Below are positions 54,668 through 63,373 of a stretch of DNA of 64,000 nucleotides, one piece after another. The stretch lies in the NCBI RefSeq assembly GCF_025717515.1, contig NZ_JAJIRN010000003.1, positions 372,001 through 436,000 on the forward strand, written 5' to 3'. The stretch is from Roseateles oligotrophus (GTDB lineage: Bacteria; Pseudomonadota; Gammaproteobacteria; Burkholderiales; Burkholderiaceae_C). The position numbers and the translations under genes were made by a program. Below the pieces are notes generated by a model. That model saw only the letters and a list, made by a program, of their open reading frames with translations, searched no databases and was not told the origin of the DNA. Numbering within the stretch: the stretch's first letter is position 1; each line of letters opens with the position of its first letter.

Positions 54668-55773
54668 TCAAAACCCGTGCCGCCGTCGCCTGGAAAGCCG
54701 GCGCCCCTTTGACGATTGAAGAGGTGCAACTCGACGGCCCGCGCGCCGGCGAGGTTCTGGTCGAGGTCAAGGCCACCGGCATCTGCCATACCGATTACTA
54801 CACGCTGTCGGGCGCCGACCCGGAAGGCATCTTCCCCGCCATCCTCGGCCATGAGGGTGCCGGCATCGTGCTCGAAGTCGGCGAGGGCGTCACCTGGCTC
54901 AAGCCCGGCGACCATGTGATCCCGCTCTACACGCCCGAATGCCGGCAGTGCAAGTTCTGTCTCTCGCGCAAGACCAATCTCTGCCAGGCGATCCGCTCGA
55001 CCCAGGGCAAGGGCTTGATGCCTGATGCGACCTCGCGCTTCTCGATCGATGGCCAGCCGATCTTTCATTACATGGGCACCTCGACCTTCTCGAATCACAT
55101 CGTCGTGCCCGGCATCGCGCTGGCCAAGATCCGCTCGGATGCGCCGTTTGACAAGGTCTGCTATATCGGCTGCGGCGTCACCACCGGCGTTGGCGCGGTG
55201 CTGTTCACGGCCAAGGTCGAGGCCGGCGCGAACGTGGTGGTGTTTGGCCTCGGCGGCATCGGCCTGAACGTGATCCAGGGCGCCAAGATGGTCGGCGCCG
55301 ACAAGATCATCGGCGTCGATCTGAACCCGGCGCGGGAAGCGATGGCGCGCAAATTCGGCATGACGCATTTCATCAACCCGAAGAATGTTGCCAACGTGGT
55401 GGATGAGATCGTGCAGTTGACCGACGGCGGCGCCGACTACAGCTTCGAGTGCATTGGCAACACCAAGGTGATGCGCGATGCGCTGGAATGCACGCACAAG
55501 GGTTGGGGGCGCAGCATCATCATCGGCGTGGCCGAGGCGGGTGCGGAGATCAGCACCAGGCCCTTCCAGTTGGTGACAGGGCGCAAATGGGAGGGCTCGG
55601 CCTTTGGCGGTGCGCGCGGCCGCACCGATGTGCCGAAAATCGTCGATTGGTATATGGACGGCAAGCTCAATATCGATGACCTGATCACGCATAAGCTGCC
55701 ACTTGAGCGCATCAATGAAGGCTTTGATTTGATGAAGCGTGGCGAGTCGATTCGGGCGGTGGTGGAGTTTTGA
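54664..55773 (+). CDS. adhC: S-(hydroxymethyl)glutathione dehydrogenase (class III ADH)
   Basis: This 369-residue zinc enzyme oxidises S-hydroxymethylglutathione, formed from formaldehyde and glutathione, to S-formylglutathione. The catalytic zinc Cys is in [14 protein letters not shown], with GHEGAGIV following. The structural zinc cluster is [15 protein letters not shown]. The nucleotide-binding [14 protein letters not shown] motif is complete. It starts at ATG 54664, overlapping the GNAT stop. Its stop overlaps the fghA start by three bases. Confidence 0.96.
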   Translation: MIKTRAAVAWKAGAPLTIEEVQLDGPRAGEVLVEVKATGICHTDYYTLSGADPEGIFPAILGHEGAGIVLEVGEGVTWLKPGDHVIPLYTPECRQCKFCLSRKTNLCQAIRSTQGKGLMPDATSRFSIDGQPIFHYMGTSTFSNHIVVPGIALAKIRSDAPFDKVCYIGCGVTTGVGAVLFTAKVEAGANVVVFGLGGIGLNVIQGAKMVGADKIIGVDLNPAREAMARKFGMTHFINPKNVANVVDEIVQLTDGGADYSFECIGNTKVMRDALECTHKGWGRSIIIGVAEAGAEISTRPFQLVTGRKWEGSAFGGARGRTDVPKIVDWYMDGKLNIDDLITHKLPLERINEGFDLMKRGESIRAVVEF

Positions 55774-56612
55774 AAGAACTCGAACTGCTCGGTGAGCACG
55801 CTTGCTTCGGCGGCCGGCAGCGTTTCTATCGCCATGCTTCACGCGAGATAGGCCTCAGCATGCGCTTCGGGCTGTTCCTGCCGCCCGAGCCGCGCGCCTT
55901 GCTGGTCTATCTGGCGGGGCTGACCTGCAGCGAAGAAACCTTTGCGATCAAGGCCGGCGCGCAGCGCTTGGCATCGGAGCTGGGCATGGCCTTGCTGACC
56001 CCCGACACCAGCCCGCGCGGCGTCGGCATTGCCGGCGAGTCGGACAGTTGGGACTTTGGTGTCGGCGCCGGTTTTTATCTCGATGCCAGCCAGCCGCCCT
56101 GGGCAAGCTATTGGCGCATGGAGAGTTACCTGATGCATGAGTTGCTGCCGGCGGTGCAACAGCAGTTCAATCTAGGGCCCGAGCGCAGCGGGGTTTTTGG
56201 TCATTCGATGGGCGGCCATGGTGCCTTGACCTTGGCGCTGCGCCATCCTGGCGCCTTCCGCTCGGTGTCGGCGTTTGCACCGGTCTGCGCGCCCTTGCAA
56301 TGCCCTTGGGGGCAGAAAGCCTTTGCAGGCTACCTGGGGCGGGATCACGCGGATTGGGCCGGTCACGACGCCAGCGCCTTGATGCTGACGCAGACTCGTC
56401 CACCGTTCCCTGCCGGCATTCTGATCGACCAAGGCCTGGCCGATCCGTTTTTGGCAACGCAGCTGATGCCCGAGGCGTTCGAGGCGGCTTGCCTGGTGGC
56501 AGGGCAAGACCTGACCCTGCGCCGGCATGCCGCTTATGACCATGGTTACTACTTCATTGCCAGCTTTGTCGAAGACCATCTGCGCCATCACGCGGCGCAG
56601 TTATTGGGCTAA
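55770..56612 (+). CDS. fghA: S-formylglutathione hydrolase
   Basis: This 280-residue esterase hydrolyses S-formylglutathione to formate and glutathione. The catalytic Ser is in [10 protein letters not shown], the Asp in DQGLADPFL, and the His in DHGYYFI. It starts with TTG 55770, whose last two bases share the adhC stop TGA (TTGA), so it is coupled to adhC. It finishes the formaldehyde detoxification pathway. Confidence 0.95.
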   Translation: MKELELLGEHACFGGRQRFYRHASREIGLSMRFGLFLPPEPRALLVYLAGLTCSEETFAIKAGAQRLASELGMALLTPDTSPRGVGIAGESDSWDFGVGAGFYLDASQPPWASYWRMESYLMHELLPAVQQQFNLGPERSGVFGHSMGGHGALTLALRHPGAFRSVSAFAPVCAPLQCPWGQKAFAGYLGRDHADWAGHDASALMLTQTRPPFPAGILIDQGLADPFLATQLMPEAFEAACLVAGQDLTLRRHAAYDHGYYFIASFVEDHLRHHAAQLLG

Positions 56613-56762
56613 GTAGGCTGTTGCAATTGCTCACAATTGCCTCGTCAACAACCTGACTCTGGCCCCCGTTGTGCAAGGGCCAGGCGACTGAAGCAGCAAT
56701 AGTCAATAACAGACGAGAGCTGATGCGGCGCCGGATGGCGAGACTTTGATTGGAGTTCTGAG

Positions 56763-57035
56763 ATGACTAAGTTTTCTGTGGCTGTTGCTGGTGCTTTGAT
56801 TGCTGTTTTTGCCGCTCAAGCGAGCATGGCTCAGGACAAGCCTGCTGCCGCTGCGGCAGTTGCTGCTACACCGGCTGTCACTGCGGCGGCGACGACCGCT
56901 GCTCCTGCAGCCAAGGCGGCTGCAACCAAGCCTGAAGTCAAAGCAGCTGTGACAAAACTTGAAACTGCCGCCAGTGCGCCTGCGCAGCCCGCCACTGCGG
57001 CCGTCGCCAAACCCGCAGAAGCACCGAAGAAGTAA
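56763..57035 (+). CDS. Small secreted Ala/Pro/Lys-rich protein
   Basis: This is a 90-residue protein with a clear signal peptide (MTKFSVAVAGALIAVFAAQASMAQ, about 1-24) and a mature part almost wholly of Ala, Lys, Pro, Thr and Val. No cysteine or aromatic residue is in the mature region. It is likely disordered. A strong bidirectional terminator follows. The function is not inferable. It has its own 150-base upstream region, so it is probably transcribed separately from fghA. Confidence 0.75.
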   Translation: MTKFSVAVAGALIAVFAAQASMAQDKPAAAAAVAATPAVTAAATTAAPAAKAAATKPEVKAAVTKLETAASAPAQPATAAVAKPAEAPKK

Positions 57036-57062
57036 TCGCCTAGGCCCGCGGGCCGGCAATAG

Positions 57063-57093
57063 AAAAGGGGTGATGCTAGGCATCACCCCTTTT
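57063..57093. terminator. Bidirectional intrinsic terminator
   Basis: A perfect 14-base stem AAAAGGGGTGATGC (57063-57076) with its reverse complement (57080-57093) encloses a TAG loop. A-runs and T-runs flank it, giving U-tails in both directions. It serves the small secreted gene and the convergent PEP-CTERM gene. Confidence 0.92.
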
Positions 57094-57109
57094 GCCGTTC
57101 AGTCGACGA

Positions 57110-57820
57110 TCAGGCTTGTTTTTGCTTGCGGCGCAGGGCCAAAACGCCAAGGCCCAGCGCCATCAGCCCGTACGTGCTTGGCTCCGGCACGGCGGCGGTG
57201 ATGCTCAAGGAGTCCACGCCGATGAAGTTGGAGTTGTCGCCACTAAGGCCACCGTTCGGCACAAAGTAGCGGAAGGCGATCGCGCCATTGGCCGCCGCGC
57301 TGAGTGCTGCGCTGTACTGCGTCCAGGTTTCCGGGTAGCCGCCCACATTCACGTCCGGGTTGATGCTCAACAGCAGCGTGGTGAAGGTGCCAACGCTGCT
57401 GGCGTCGCCGCCCACATCGGTGCCACCGACAGCGCTGAAACGAACTTCCAGGCGATCTGGCCAGGTCGATCCGGTGGCTGTGCGGGTGTAGAAGCTCAGC
57501 ATGTCACCGGCGTTGAAGCTCATGCTCGGCAGAATCAACCAATCGCTGATGTCTCCGACGCTGCCGGTGCTGTTGAAGTTGGACGCCACATAGGAGGTCT
57601 GACCACCCGCGTGCCCGGCGAACGTGGTGCCGCTGCCGCCTTGAAACCAAGCGATGGTGCCGACCGGCACGCTATTGTTCTTGACTGTCCAGCCAACCGG
57701 GACGCCTGTATCAAAACCTTCGGTCAGCGATGCCGCCGATGCGCTGCCGGCAAAAGCCAGCGCCAAGGCCGTAACGATTGCTGGCACGCTGGCCTTGGCA
57801 AACAAAGAAGCTGAAGTCAT
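57110..57820 (-). CDS. PEP-CTERM sorting domain protein 2 (choice-of-anchor J type)
   Basis: This is a 236-residue exported protein with a signal peptide (about 1-29) and a body resembling the choice-of-anchor domain family (EGFDTGVPVGWTVKNNS, DWLILPSMSF, YPETWTQYSAAL). A C-terminal tag follows: VPEPSTY, then GLMALGLGVLALRRKQKQA. A strong AGGAGGAA ribosome site selects ATG 57820. It shares the sorting tag with the protein at 30130-30852 but not the body. Exosortase is elsewhere in the genome. The leader 57821-58108 holds no gene and no obvious promoter match. Confidence 0.88.
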   Translation of the reverse strand: MTSASLFAKASVPAIVTALALAFAGSASAASLTEGFDTGVPVGWTVKNNSVPVGTIAWFQGGSGTTFAGHAGGQTSYVASNFNSTGSVGDISDWLILPSMSFNAGDMLSFYTRTATGSTWPDRLEVRFSAVGGTDVGGDASSVGTFTTLLLSINPDVNVGGYPETWTQYSAALSAAANGAIAFRYFVPNGGLSGDNSNFIGVDSLSITAAVPEPSTYGLMALGLGVLALRRKQKQA

Positions 57821-58108
57821 CTTGCGTTCCTCCTGAAGCAGATCCGTGCTGGATCGGGTTTGGCTTGCGCCGGGCTGATTTGTTGCGGTCCGATCGGGTG
57901 GGGTGCTTGGCTTAAGCGCCTCATCGTGCTCGTTGCACATCTGCTTTGTACCGGCTGCAGGGATGTGACGAATCCGTGAAACCCCTCACGCCCCCTAGCT
58001 TGTAGGCCCCCGGACATTCCCGGGGCTCAGGCCTGGCCTTGCTCGCCAGCATCCTGGTTTAAACCCGTATAACGGTGACTTCTCGCCAGTCAACGACAAT
58101 GGAAGGAT

Positions 58109-59983
58109 ATGGCAGTCCTATCTATCTCCAACGCCCATCTCGCTTACGGCCATGTCGCCTTGCTGGATGGCGCTTCGTTCTCGCTCGAAATGGGTGAGCG
58201 TGTCGGCCTGATCGGCCGCAACGGTACCGGCAAATCGTCGTTGCTGAAAATCCTCGCCCAGATGGAGAAGCTCGACGACGGCCTGCTGCAATTGCAGCAA
58301 GGCCTGACCAGCGTCTATGTGCCGCAAGAGCCCATCATGGACCCCGAGGCAACGATTTTCGAGGCCGTCAGCGAGGGTGTGGCCGAGGCCAAGGCCTTGC
58401 GCGCGCGCTACGAGATCCATGACCCCGAGGATGACCTCGAATGGGTGGCCGAGCGCATCGAACATATCGGCGCCTGGAACTGGGAGCAGCGCGTCGAGGA
58501 GTCCTTGCATCGCCTCGACCTGGACGGCTCGCGCCTGATTGGCTCGCTCTCTGGGGGACTCAAAAAACGGGTGGCGCTGGGCCGCGCGCTGGTTGCCCAG
58601 CCCGACGTGTTGCTGCTCGACGAGCCGACCAACCATCTGGATCTGGATGCGATCACCTGGCTTGAAGAGTTGCTCAACAACTTCAAGGGCTCCTTGCTCT
58701 TGATCACCCACGACCGGACCTTCTTGGACAACGTCGCCAACCGCATCGTCGAGTTGGACCGTGGCCAGCTGCGCAACTACCCCGGTAACTTTGCCGCCTT
58801 CACCGCCGCCAAGCTCTATGAGCTGGAAAACGAGGCGCTTTACAACGCCCGCTTCGACAAGATCCTGGCGCAGGAAGAGGTCTGGATCCGCAAGGGCGTC
58901 GAGGCTCGTCGTACCCGCAGCGTGGCGCGGATTCAGCGGCTTGAGACCATGCGCTTGGCGCATGCGTCGCGCCGCGATGTGCAGGGCAAGGTCAAGTTGG
59001 ACATCGACACCGGCGGCGCCAGCGGCAAGATCGTGGCCGAGATGGAAGACGTCTGCAAGAGCTATGGCGACCGGATGATTGTGCGCGACTTCACCGCCAC
59101 CATTCTGCGCGGTGACAAGGTCGGCCTGGTCGGCGCCAACGGTGCCGGCAAGACCACGCTGCTGAAAATGATTTTGGGCCAGCTGGCGCCGGACAGCGGC
59201 ACCGTCAATATGGGCTCCAAGATCAATGTCGCCTACTTTGACCAGATGCGCGATGTGCTGGACCTGGAGGCGACGCTGGCCGACACCATCAGCCCCGGCA
59301 GCGAATGGATCGAGATCGGCAACCAGCGCAAGCATGTAAAGAGTTACCTCGGCGACTTCCTGTTCTCGCCGGCGCGCGCCAATTCGCCGGTCAAGAGCTT
59401 GTCCGGTGGCGAGCGCAACCGCTTGCTGCTGGCGCGTTTGTTCGCAAGGCCGGCCAATGTGCTGGTGCTGGACGAGCCGACCAATGACCTCGATATCGAA
59501 ACGCTGGAGTTGCTGGAAGAACTGCTGGCTGACTACGACGGCACGGTCTTTCTGGTCAGCCATGACCGGCGTTTTCTCGACAACGTCGTTACCAGCACCA
59601 TCGTCAACGAGGGTGATGGCCGCTGGCGCGAGTACGAGGGCGGCGTGCAGGACTGGCTGATTCAATCCAAGCGCGCAGCGGCCATCAATGAGCAAAAAGC
59701 CAAGCAGGCTCCAGCGGCGGCTCCGGCTCCGGCAGCAGCGCCAGCGCCCGTCGTCGCCAACAAGAAAAAGCTCAGCTACAAGGAGCAGCGCGAGCTGGAT
59801 GAGTTGCCGGCCAAGGTGGCGGCGCTGGAGGCCGAGCAGGTGCAGATCAATGCCTTGCTGAATGGCACGGAGCTTTACTCGCAAGGCGCGGCGCGGATTG
59901 CTGAAGTCACCGAGCGCGGCGGCCAGATCGATGCCGATTTGCTGGCGCTGATGGAGCGCTGGGAAGCTTTGGAGGCGAAGTGA
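58109..59983 (+). CDS. uup: ABC-F ATPase Uup
   Basis: This is a 624-residue soluble ABC-F protein with two ATPase cassettes. The first has Walker A GRNGTGKSS and signature SGGLKKRVALGRAL with LLLDEPTNHLD. The second has GANGAGKTT, SGGERNRLLLARLF and LVLDEPTNDLD. A C-terminal KKKLSYKEQRELDELPAKVAALE coiled coil is the Uup-type extension, distinguishing it from EttA. Uup acts on ribosomes and on DNA stability. The last base pair of its stop overlaps the next gene (GTGA). Confidence 0.93.
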   Translation: MAVLSISNAHLAYGHVALLDGASFSLEMGERVGLIGRNGTGKSSLLKILAQMEKLDDGLLQLQQGLTSVYVPQEPIMDPEATIFEAVSEGVAEAKALRARYEIHDPEDDLEWVAERIEHIGAWNWEQRVEESLHRLDLDGSRLIGSLSGGLKKRVALGRALVAQPDVLLLDEPTNHLDLDAITWLEELLNNFKGSLLLITHDRTFLDNVANRIVELDRGQLRNYPGNFAAFTAAKLYELENEALYNARFDKILAQEEVWIRKGVEARRTRSVARIQRLETMRLAHASRRDVQGKVKLDIDTGGASGKIVAEMEDVCKSYGDRMIVRDFTATILRGDKVGLVGANGAGKTTLLKMILGQLAPDSGTVNMGSKINVAYFDQMRDVLDLEATLADTISPGSEWIEIGNQRKHVKSYLGDFLFSPARANSPVKSLSGGERNRLLLARLFARPANVLVLDEPTNDLDIETLELLEELLADYDGTVFLVSHDRRFLDNVVTSTIVNEGDGRWREYEGGVQDWLIQSKRAAAINEQKAKQAPAAAPAPAAAPAPVVANKKKLSYKEQRELDELPAKVAALEAEQVQINALLNGTELYSQGAARIAEVTERGGQIDADLLALMERWEALEAK

Positions 59984-60381
59984 CAGCAGGCGCCGCCGAG
60001 AAGCTGGAGGCCGAGTGGCTGGCGCTGCAGGCCAACCATGAGCAATACGAGCGCGCGGCCCTCGGCGTCAAGTTGCTGGCCGTGGCGCTCTGCGCGCTGG
60101 CTTTTGGTTTGCGCTGGCTCTGGGTCCTGATGCTGATCTTGTGGGTGCAAGAGGCGATTTTCAAGACCTTTCAGGCACGCTTGGGCGCTCGCCTCCTGCG
60201 CGTTGAGGCCTTGCTTCGCGAGGGGCAAGCAGGGCCGGATCAAGCGCTGCAGTTGCACAGCGAATGGCTGGTTTCAAGGCCGCGTGGCGCGGCGCTGCTG
60301 GGCGAATATGCGCTCAGCGCCTTGCGCCCGACGGTGGCCTTCCCTTATCCGCTGCTGGCCTTGCTGGTGGGGTTCTTTTAG
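59980..60381 (+). CDS. Small membrane protein downstream of uup
   Basis: This is a 133-residue protein with two closely spaced membrane helices (about 28-58) and a final hydrophobic segment (about 115-133). GTG 59980 overlaps the uup stop (GTGA), so it is coupled. I do not recognise the family. It converges with the hydratase gene, sharing two or three bases at the stops. No motif points to a function; a cotranslated helper of Uup is possible but unproven. Confidence 0.75.
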   Translation: MTAGAAEKLEAEWLALQANHEQYERAALGVKLLAVALCALAFGLRWLWVLMLILWVQEAIFKTFQARLGARLLRVEALLREGQAGPDQALQLHSEWLVSRPRGAALLGEYALSALRPTVAFPYPLLALLVGFF

Positions 60382-61148
60382 AGCTGCACCGTCACGCTGC
60401 CGAGGCCGGCAAAGCCGACGCTGGCGCGGTCGCCGGGCTGCAGGCCCGCTTGGCTCAACCAGGCACCGGTCGTCACCACGCTGCCGGCGGGCAAGCTGCG
60501 GCCCTCGCGGGTGACATGCCTGAGCCAGGCGCTCAAACCCCAGGCGGGGTCATCCAGCGTATGGCCACCGACGCCGCGCAGAACCGGGCCATCGTTGACC
60601 CGCAATTCGCAGGCCTGCGCCCACCAGTCGCGTGGCTTGAAGGGCTGCCAGTCGCCCAGGGCCAAGGCGCCATGCGAGAGAAAGTCGGCCTGCCGCAACA
60701 GGGCCGGCGCCGCGCCCGCCTCTTGCCAGCGCGAGCTCACCAGTTCGACCGACACGGTCATCGCGTCGACCAAGTCGCGTGCGCCCTCAATGCTCAGTCC
60801 GGCCGCCTGCTCGGGCGTGACTTCGCTGCCAATGCGCAAGGCGATCTCGGCCTCGATGCCCGGTGAAGTCAGTTGCAAATCGCTGAAGTCGGCCGGGCTT
60901 TGGCGCACGCCGGTAGGTGACAGCGGCGCATGTGTCAAGCTAACTTGACGCGAGGCGCCGCCGCTTTTCCAATATTGCGGCCGGCCAGGCTCAAGCCAGC
61001 CCAAGCCCTGCGCCACCGACTGTTGAATCGCGTAGGCGGCCTCGCCGTTGGGCACGCAGTCCGGCCAGTCGGCGGCGCTGATGCGCAGAGACTGGCTCCA
61101 GGCTTGGCGCAGCGCCAGGGCGAGATCTTGCTTGGCTTTGCTGTTCAT
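60378..61148 (-). CDS. 2-keto-4-pentenoate hydratase family protein
   Basis: This 256-residue enzyme belongs to the MhpD-like hydratase / oxalocrotonate decarboxylase branch of the fumarylacetoacetate hydrolase superfamily. The metal-binding GIEAEIALRIG, a VELVSSRWQ strand and VVTTGAW near the end match. These enzymes hydrate 2-hydroxypentadienoate in aromatic degradation. No meta-cleavage operon is nearby, so the true substrate is unknown. The receiver gene lies 18 bases upstream, in the same direction. Confidence 0.85.
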   Translation of the reverse strand: MNSKAKQDLALALRQAWSQSLRISAADWPDCVPNGEAAYAIQQSVAQGLGWLEPGRPQYWKSGGASRQVSLTHAPLSPTGVRQSPADFSDLQLTSPGIEAEIALRIGSEVTPEQAAGLSIEGARDLVDAMTVSVELVSSRWQEAGAAPALLRQADFLSHGALALGDWQPFKPRDWWAQACELRVNDGPVLRGVGGHTLDDPAWGLSAWLRHVTREGRSLPAGSVVTTGAWLSQAGLQPGDRASVGFAGLGSVTVQL

Positions 61149-61166
61149 GAGTTTGCCCGGGCGGAG

Positions 61167-61787
61167 TCAGACCTTGTCCAGCCGGATGGCGGGAATCAGC
61201 ACCTGGTGGCCCTTCAGTTGCACCACCAACTCACCATGGCTGACGACCACGCATTGAACCGTTTCGATCTTGTCGTGGTACTTGACCCGGTCACCGGCCT
61301 TCAGGACGGGCAGCACGGGCAAGACAATTCTGGGCGGTTTTGGAGCCGGCGGCGCGATCTTGACGATGGCGCTGAGCCTTGCGTGCAGCTCGGGGCGCTC
61401 TCTCGCCAGCGCCTCCAGCGCCTGCGTCATGGTCGACTTCAGCTCTGCCGCCGTGAAGGGCTTTTTCAGCAAGAAATTCGAACCCACCTCATAGGCGTCC
61501 GCCATATGCTGCGGGCTGACTTCGAAGCTCAGCAGCGCCAGGCGGCAGCCTGGATTGGCTTCTTTCAGGCGGCCGTATAGCTCGATGCCGCTCATGGTGG
61601 CCTTGGGGAACCAGTCGCTGATCAGGTAGTCGGGCTTGAAGTCCAGCCCGATCTTCAAGCCTGATTCCGGATCGCTGGCGCAGCGAATGGTGTCGGCAGG
61701 GAGCCCGAAGCCCTCCAACAATTGGCGAGCAAAGGTCTGAACGCCGGCAAGGCCATCTACCACTAGAAATCGAAGGTCGGCGGGCAT
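61167..61787 (-). CDS. Receiver-domain protein with small C-terminal beta domain
   Basis: This is a 206-residue response regulator. The receiver domain (about 4-120) has D11 in VVDG, phospho-acceptor D58 in SDWFP and Lys in LKKPF. The C-terminal part (about 145-206), KAGDRVKYHDKIETVQCVVVSHGELVVQLKGHQVLIPAIRLDKV in outline, is beta-rich and resembles a small SH3-like or KOW-like domain, which is an unusual output. An in-frame GTG at 61808 could also start it; neither has a good ribosome site. It is next to the hydratase gene without obvious linkage. Confidence 0.8.
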   Translation of the reverse strand: MPADLRFLVVDGLAGVQTFARQLLEGFGLPADTIRCASDPESGLKIGLDFKPDYLISDWFPKATMSGIELYGRLKEANPGCRLALLSFEVSPQHMADAYEVGSNFLLKKPFTAAELKSTMTQALEALARERPELHARLSAIVKIAPPAPKPPRIVLPVLPVLKAGDRVKYHDKIETVQCVVVSHGELVVQLKGHQVLIPAIRLDKV

Positions 61788-61838
61788 GGGCAAGGCAAAG
61801 GGGCTCACTGGTGAATTGACAGGATGGTAACGGCTTGT

Positions 61839-63278
61839 TCAGGCCGCTGCAGCGCGCAGGCTTTGCAAGCGCCGCCAAAACAGGGCGTCTTGCGCGGTAG
61901 CGAAGTTGATCCGCATCAGCGTGCTGCTTTGGCGGCTGGCGCTGAACAGCATGCCGGGCGCGGTCAGCCAGCCCTCGTCCATCATCGCTTGGGCCAGGCG
62001 TTCGGTGTCCATGCCCACATCGACCCAGCCGAACAGGCCTTGCGGCGGCGCCACGAAGCGGCAGCTCGCCGCCTCGGCCAGCTTCATGCTGCGCTGGCGG
62101 GCGGCGTCCAAGAGGGTCAAAACCCGCTCGGCATGGCGGCGCAATTGCCCCTGCTCCAGGCAATGGGCGACGGCACGCTCCAGCAAGGGGCTGGTGGTCA
62201 GACTGCTGAGCAGTTTCAGGTTCGTGAGCTTCTCGATCCAGGCCGGGCTGGCGGCCAGATAGCCGACCCGCCAAGCGGGCGTCAAAATCTTTGAAAAGCC
62301 CGAGACATAGATGGTGCGGCGCAGGCCGTCCAGAGCGGACAAGCGCGGCGCATGGTTGGGCGCCAGGAAGGCATAGGTATCGTCCTCGACGATCTGAAAG
62401 TCACCTCGTTCGGCCAGACTGAGGATTTGGTGCGCATTCGCCAGCGACAAGCTGTTGCCGGTCGGGTTGTGCAGCACCGACACCGTCACATACATGCGCG
62501 GGCGATGCTGTTCGATGAGCTGCTCCATCACGGCCAGGTCGGGGCCGTTGGCGCCACGCGGCACCGGCAGCAAGCGCATGCCGGCATGCGTCAGGCGGGC
62601 AAACTCGATCGCCCAGCCGGGGTCATCCACCAGCACCGCGTCGCCCGGTTGCAGCAGCGTGCGGGTGATCAGGTCAAGCGCGTGGGTGGCGCCGACTGTG
62701 GTAACGATCTGCTCGGCCGGGCAGGCGATGCCGAGATCGGCCAACCGCAGACCCAAGGCTTGGCGCAGACGGGCGTCGCCGGCCGGCTCCCCATAGTGCA
62801 AGGCCAGTTGTTCGGCGCCGCTGCCGGCCTTCAGCACCTGGCGCATCGCTGCTTGCAGCATGGGCAGGTCCAGCCATTCGGCCGGCAAGGTGCCGAGGCC
62901 CGGCGCGCGCTTGGCGTCGGCCTGAAACATGCCGCGTATCAAGGCAGTCGCGTCGACCGGCGGCGGCTGCGGCACCACCACCGCCGCGGCGGCGGGCGGT
63001 CTAGCTCTTGCGGCGGCCTGGCTGTCGCGTACGAAAAAGCCGCGCTGCTTGCGTGCTTCCAGCAGGCCGGCGGCCAGCAGTTGGTCATAAGCGGCCACCA
63101 CTGTGTAGGGGCTGACGCCGTGATGGCGCGCACATTCGCGTACCGAGGGCAGGCGCGCGCCGGGCAAGAGCAGGCGCTGCCGGATGCGCTCGGCAAAACG
63201 CTGTGCCAATTGCTGCGCCAAGGGTTGGCTGGCCTTGCGTGCAAGCGGGCTGCTGGGTATGGCTGCTGTGTTGGTCAT
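61839..63278 (-). CDS. MocR family regulator (GntR-aminotransferase)
   Basis: This is a 479-residue regulator combining an N-terminal winged HTH of the GntR type (about 20-90, RLPSVRECARHHGVSPYTVVAAYDQL) with a class I aminotransferase domain. The PLP-binding lysine is K330 in VSGFSKILTPAW. MocR proteins use PLP to sense vitamin B6 or amino-acid signals; the true ligand is open. It is divergent from the LysE exporter gene, which it likely controls. Confidence 0.93.
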   Translation of the reverse strand: MTNTAAIPSSPLARKASQPLAQQLAQRFAERIRQRLLLPGARLPSVRECARHHGVSPYTVVAAYDQLLAAGLLEARKQRGFFVRDSQAAARARPPAAAAVVVPQPPPVDATALIRGMFQADAKRAPGLGTLPAEWLDLPMLQAAMRQVLKAGSGAEQLALHYGEPAGDARLRQALGLRLADLGIACPAEQIVTTVGATHALDLITRTLLQPGDAVLVDDPGWAIEFARLTHAGMRLLPVPRGANGPDLAVMEQLIEQHRPRMYVTVSVLHNPTGNSLSLANAHQILSLAERGDFQIVEDDTYAFLAPNHAPRLSALDGLRRTIYVSGFSKILTPAWRVGYLAASPAWIEKLTNLKLLSSLTTSPLLERAVAHCLEQGQLRRHAERVLTLLDAARQRSMKLAEAASCRFVAPPQGLFGWVDVGMDTERLAQAMMDEGWLTAPGMLFSASRQSSTLMRINFATAQDALFWRRLQSLRAAAA

Positions 63279-63285
63279 TTTGCCG

Positions 63286-63330
63286 ATACAGATTGATCAA
63301 TTGACCGTAAAAGTGTACTGCAGCTGTATT
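63286..63330 (+). promoter_or_regulatory. Promoter and dyad between MocR and LysE genes
   Basis: A sigma-70-like promoter toward lysE shows TTGACC at 63301-63306 and TGTATT at 63325-63330, with an 18-base spacer. ATACAG at 63286-63291 and CTGTAT at 63324-63329 form an inverted pair 32 bases apart, overlapping the promoter. This suggests MocR binding sites. The promoter is a moderate match; the operator is inferred. Confidence 0.45.
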
Positions 63331-63373
63331 GGTTGCGGGCAGCATACTGAGGCTCTGAAGTTGAGAGATTTGG

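Noticed and set aside
58008-58025. CCCCGG-N6-CCGGGG hairpin before uup
   Set aside because: The stem is only six bases with no U-tail and has no clear role; too weak to call a terminator or regulator.
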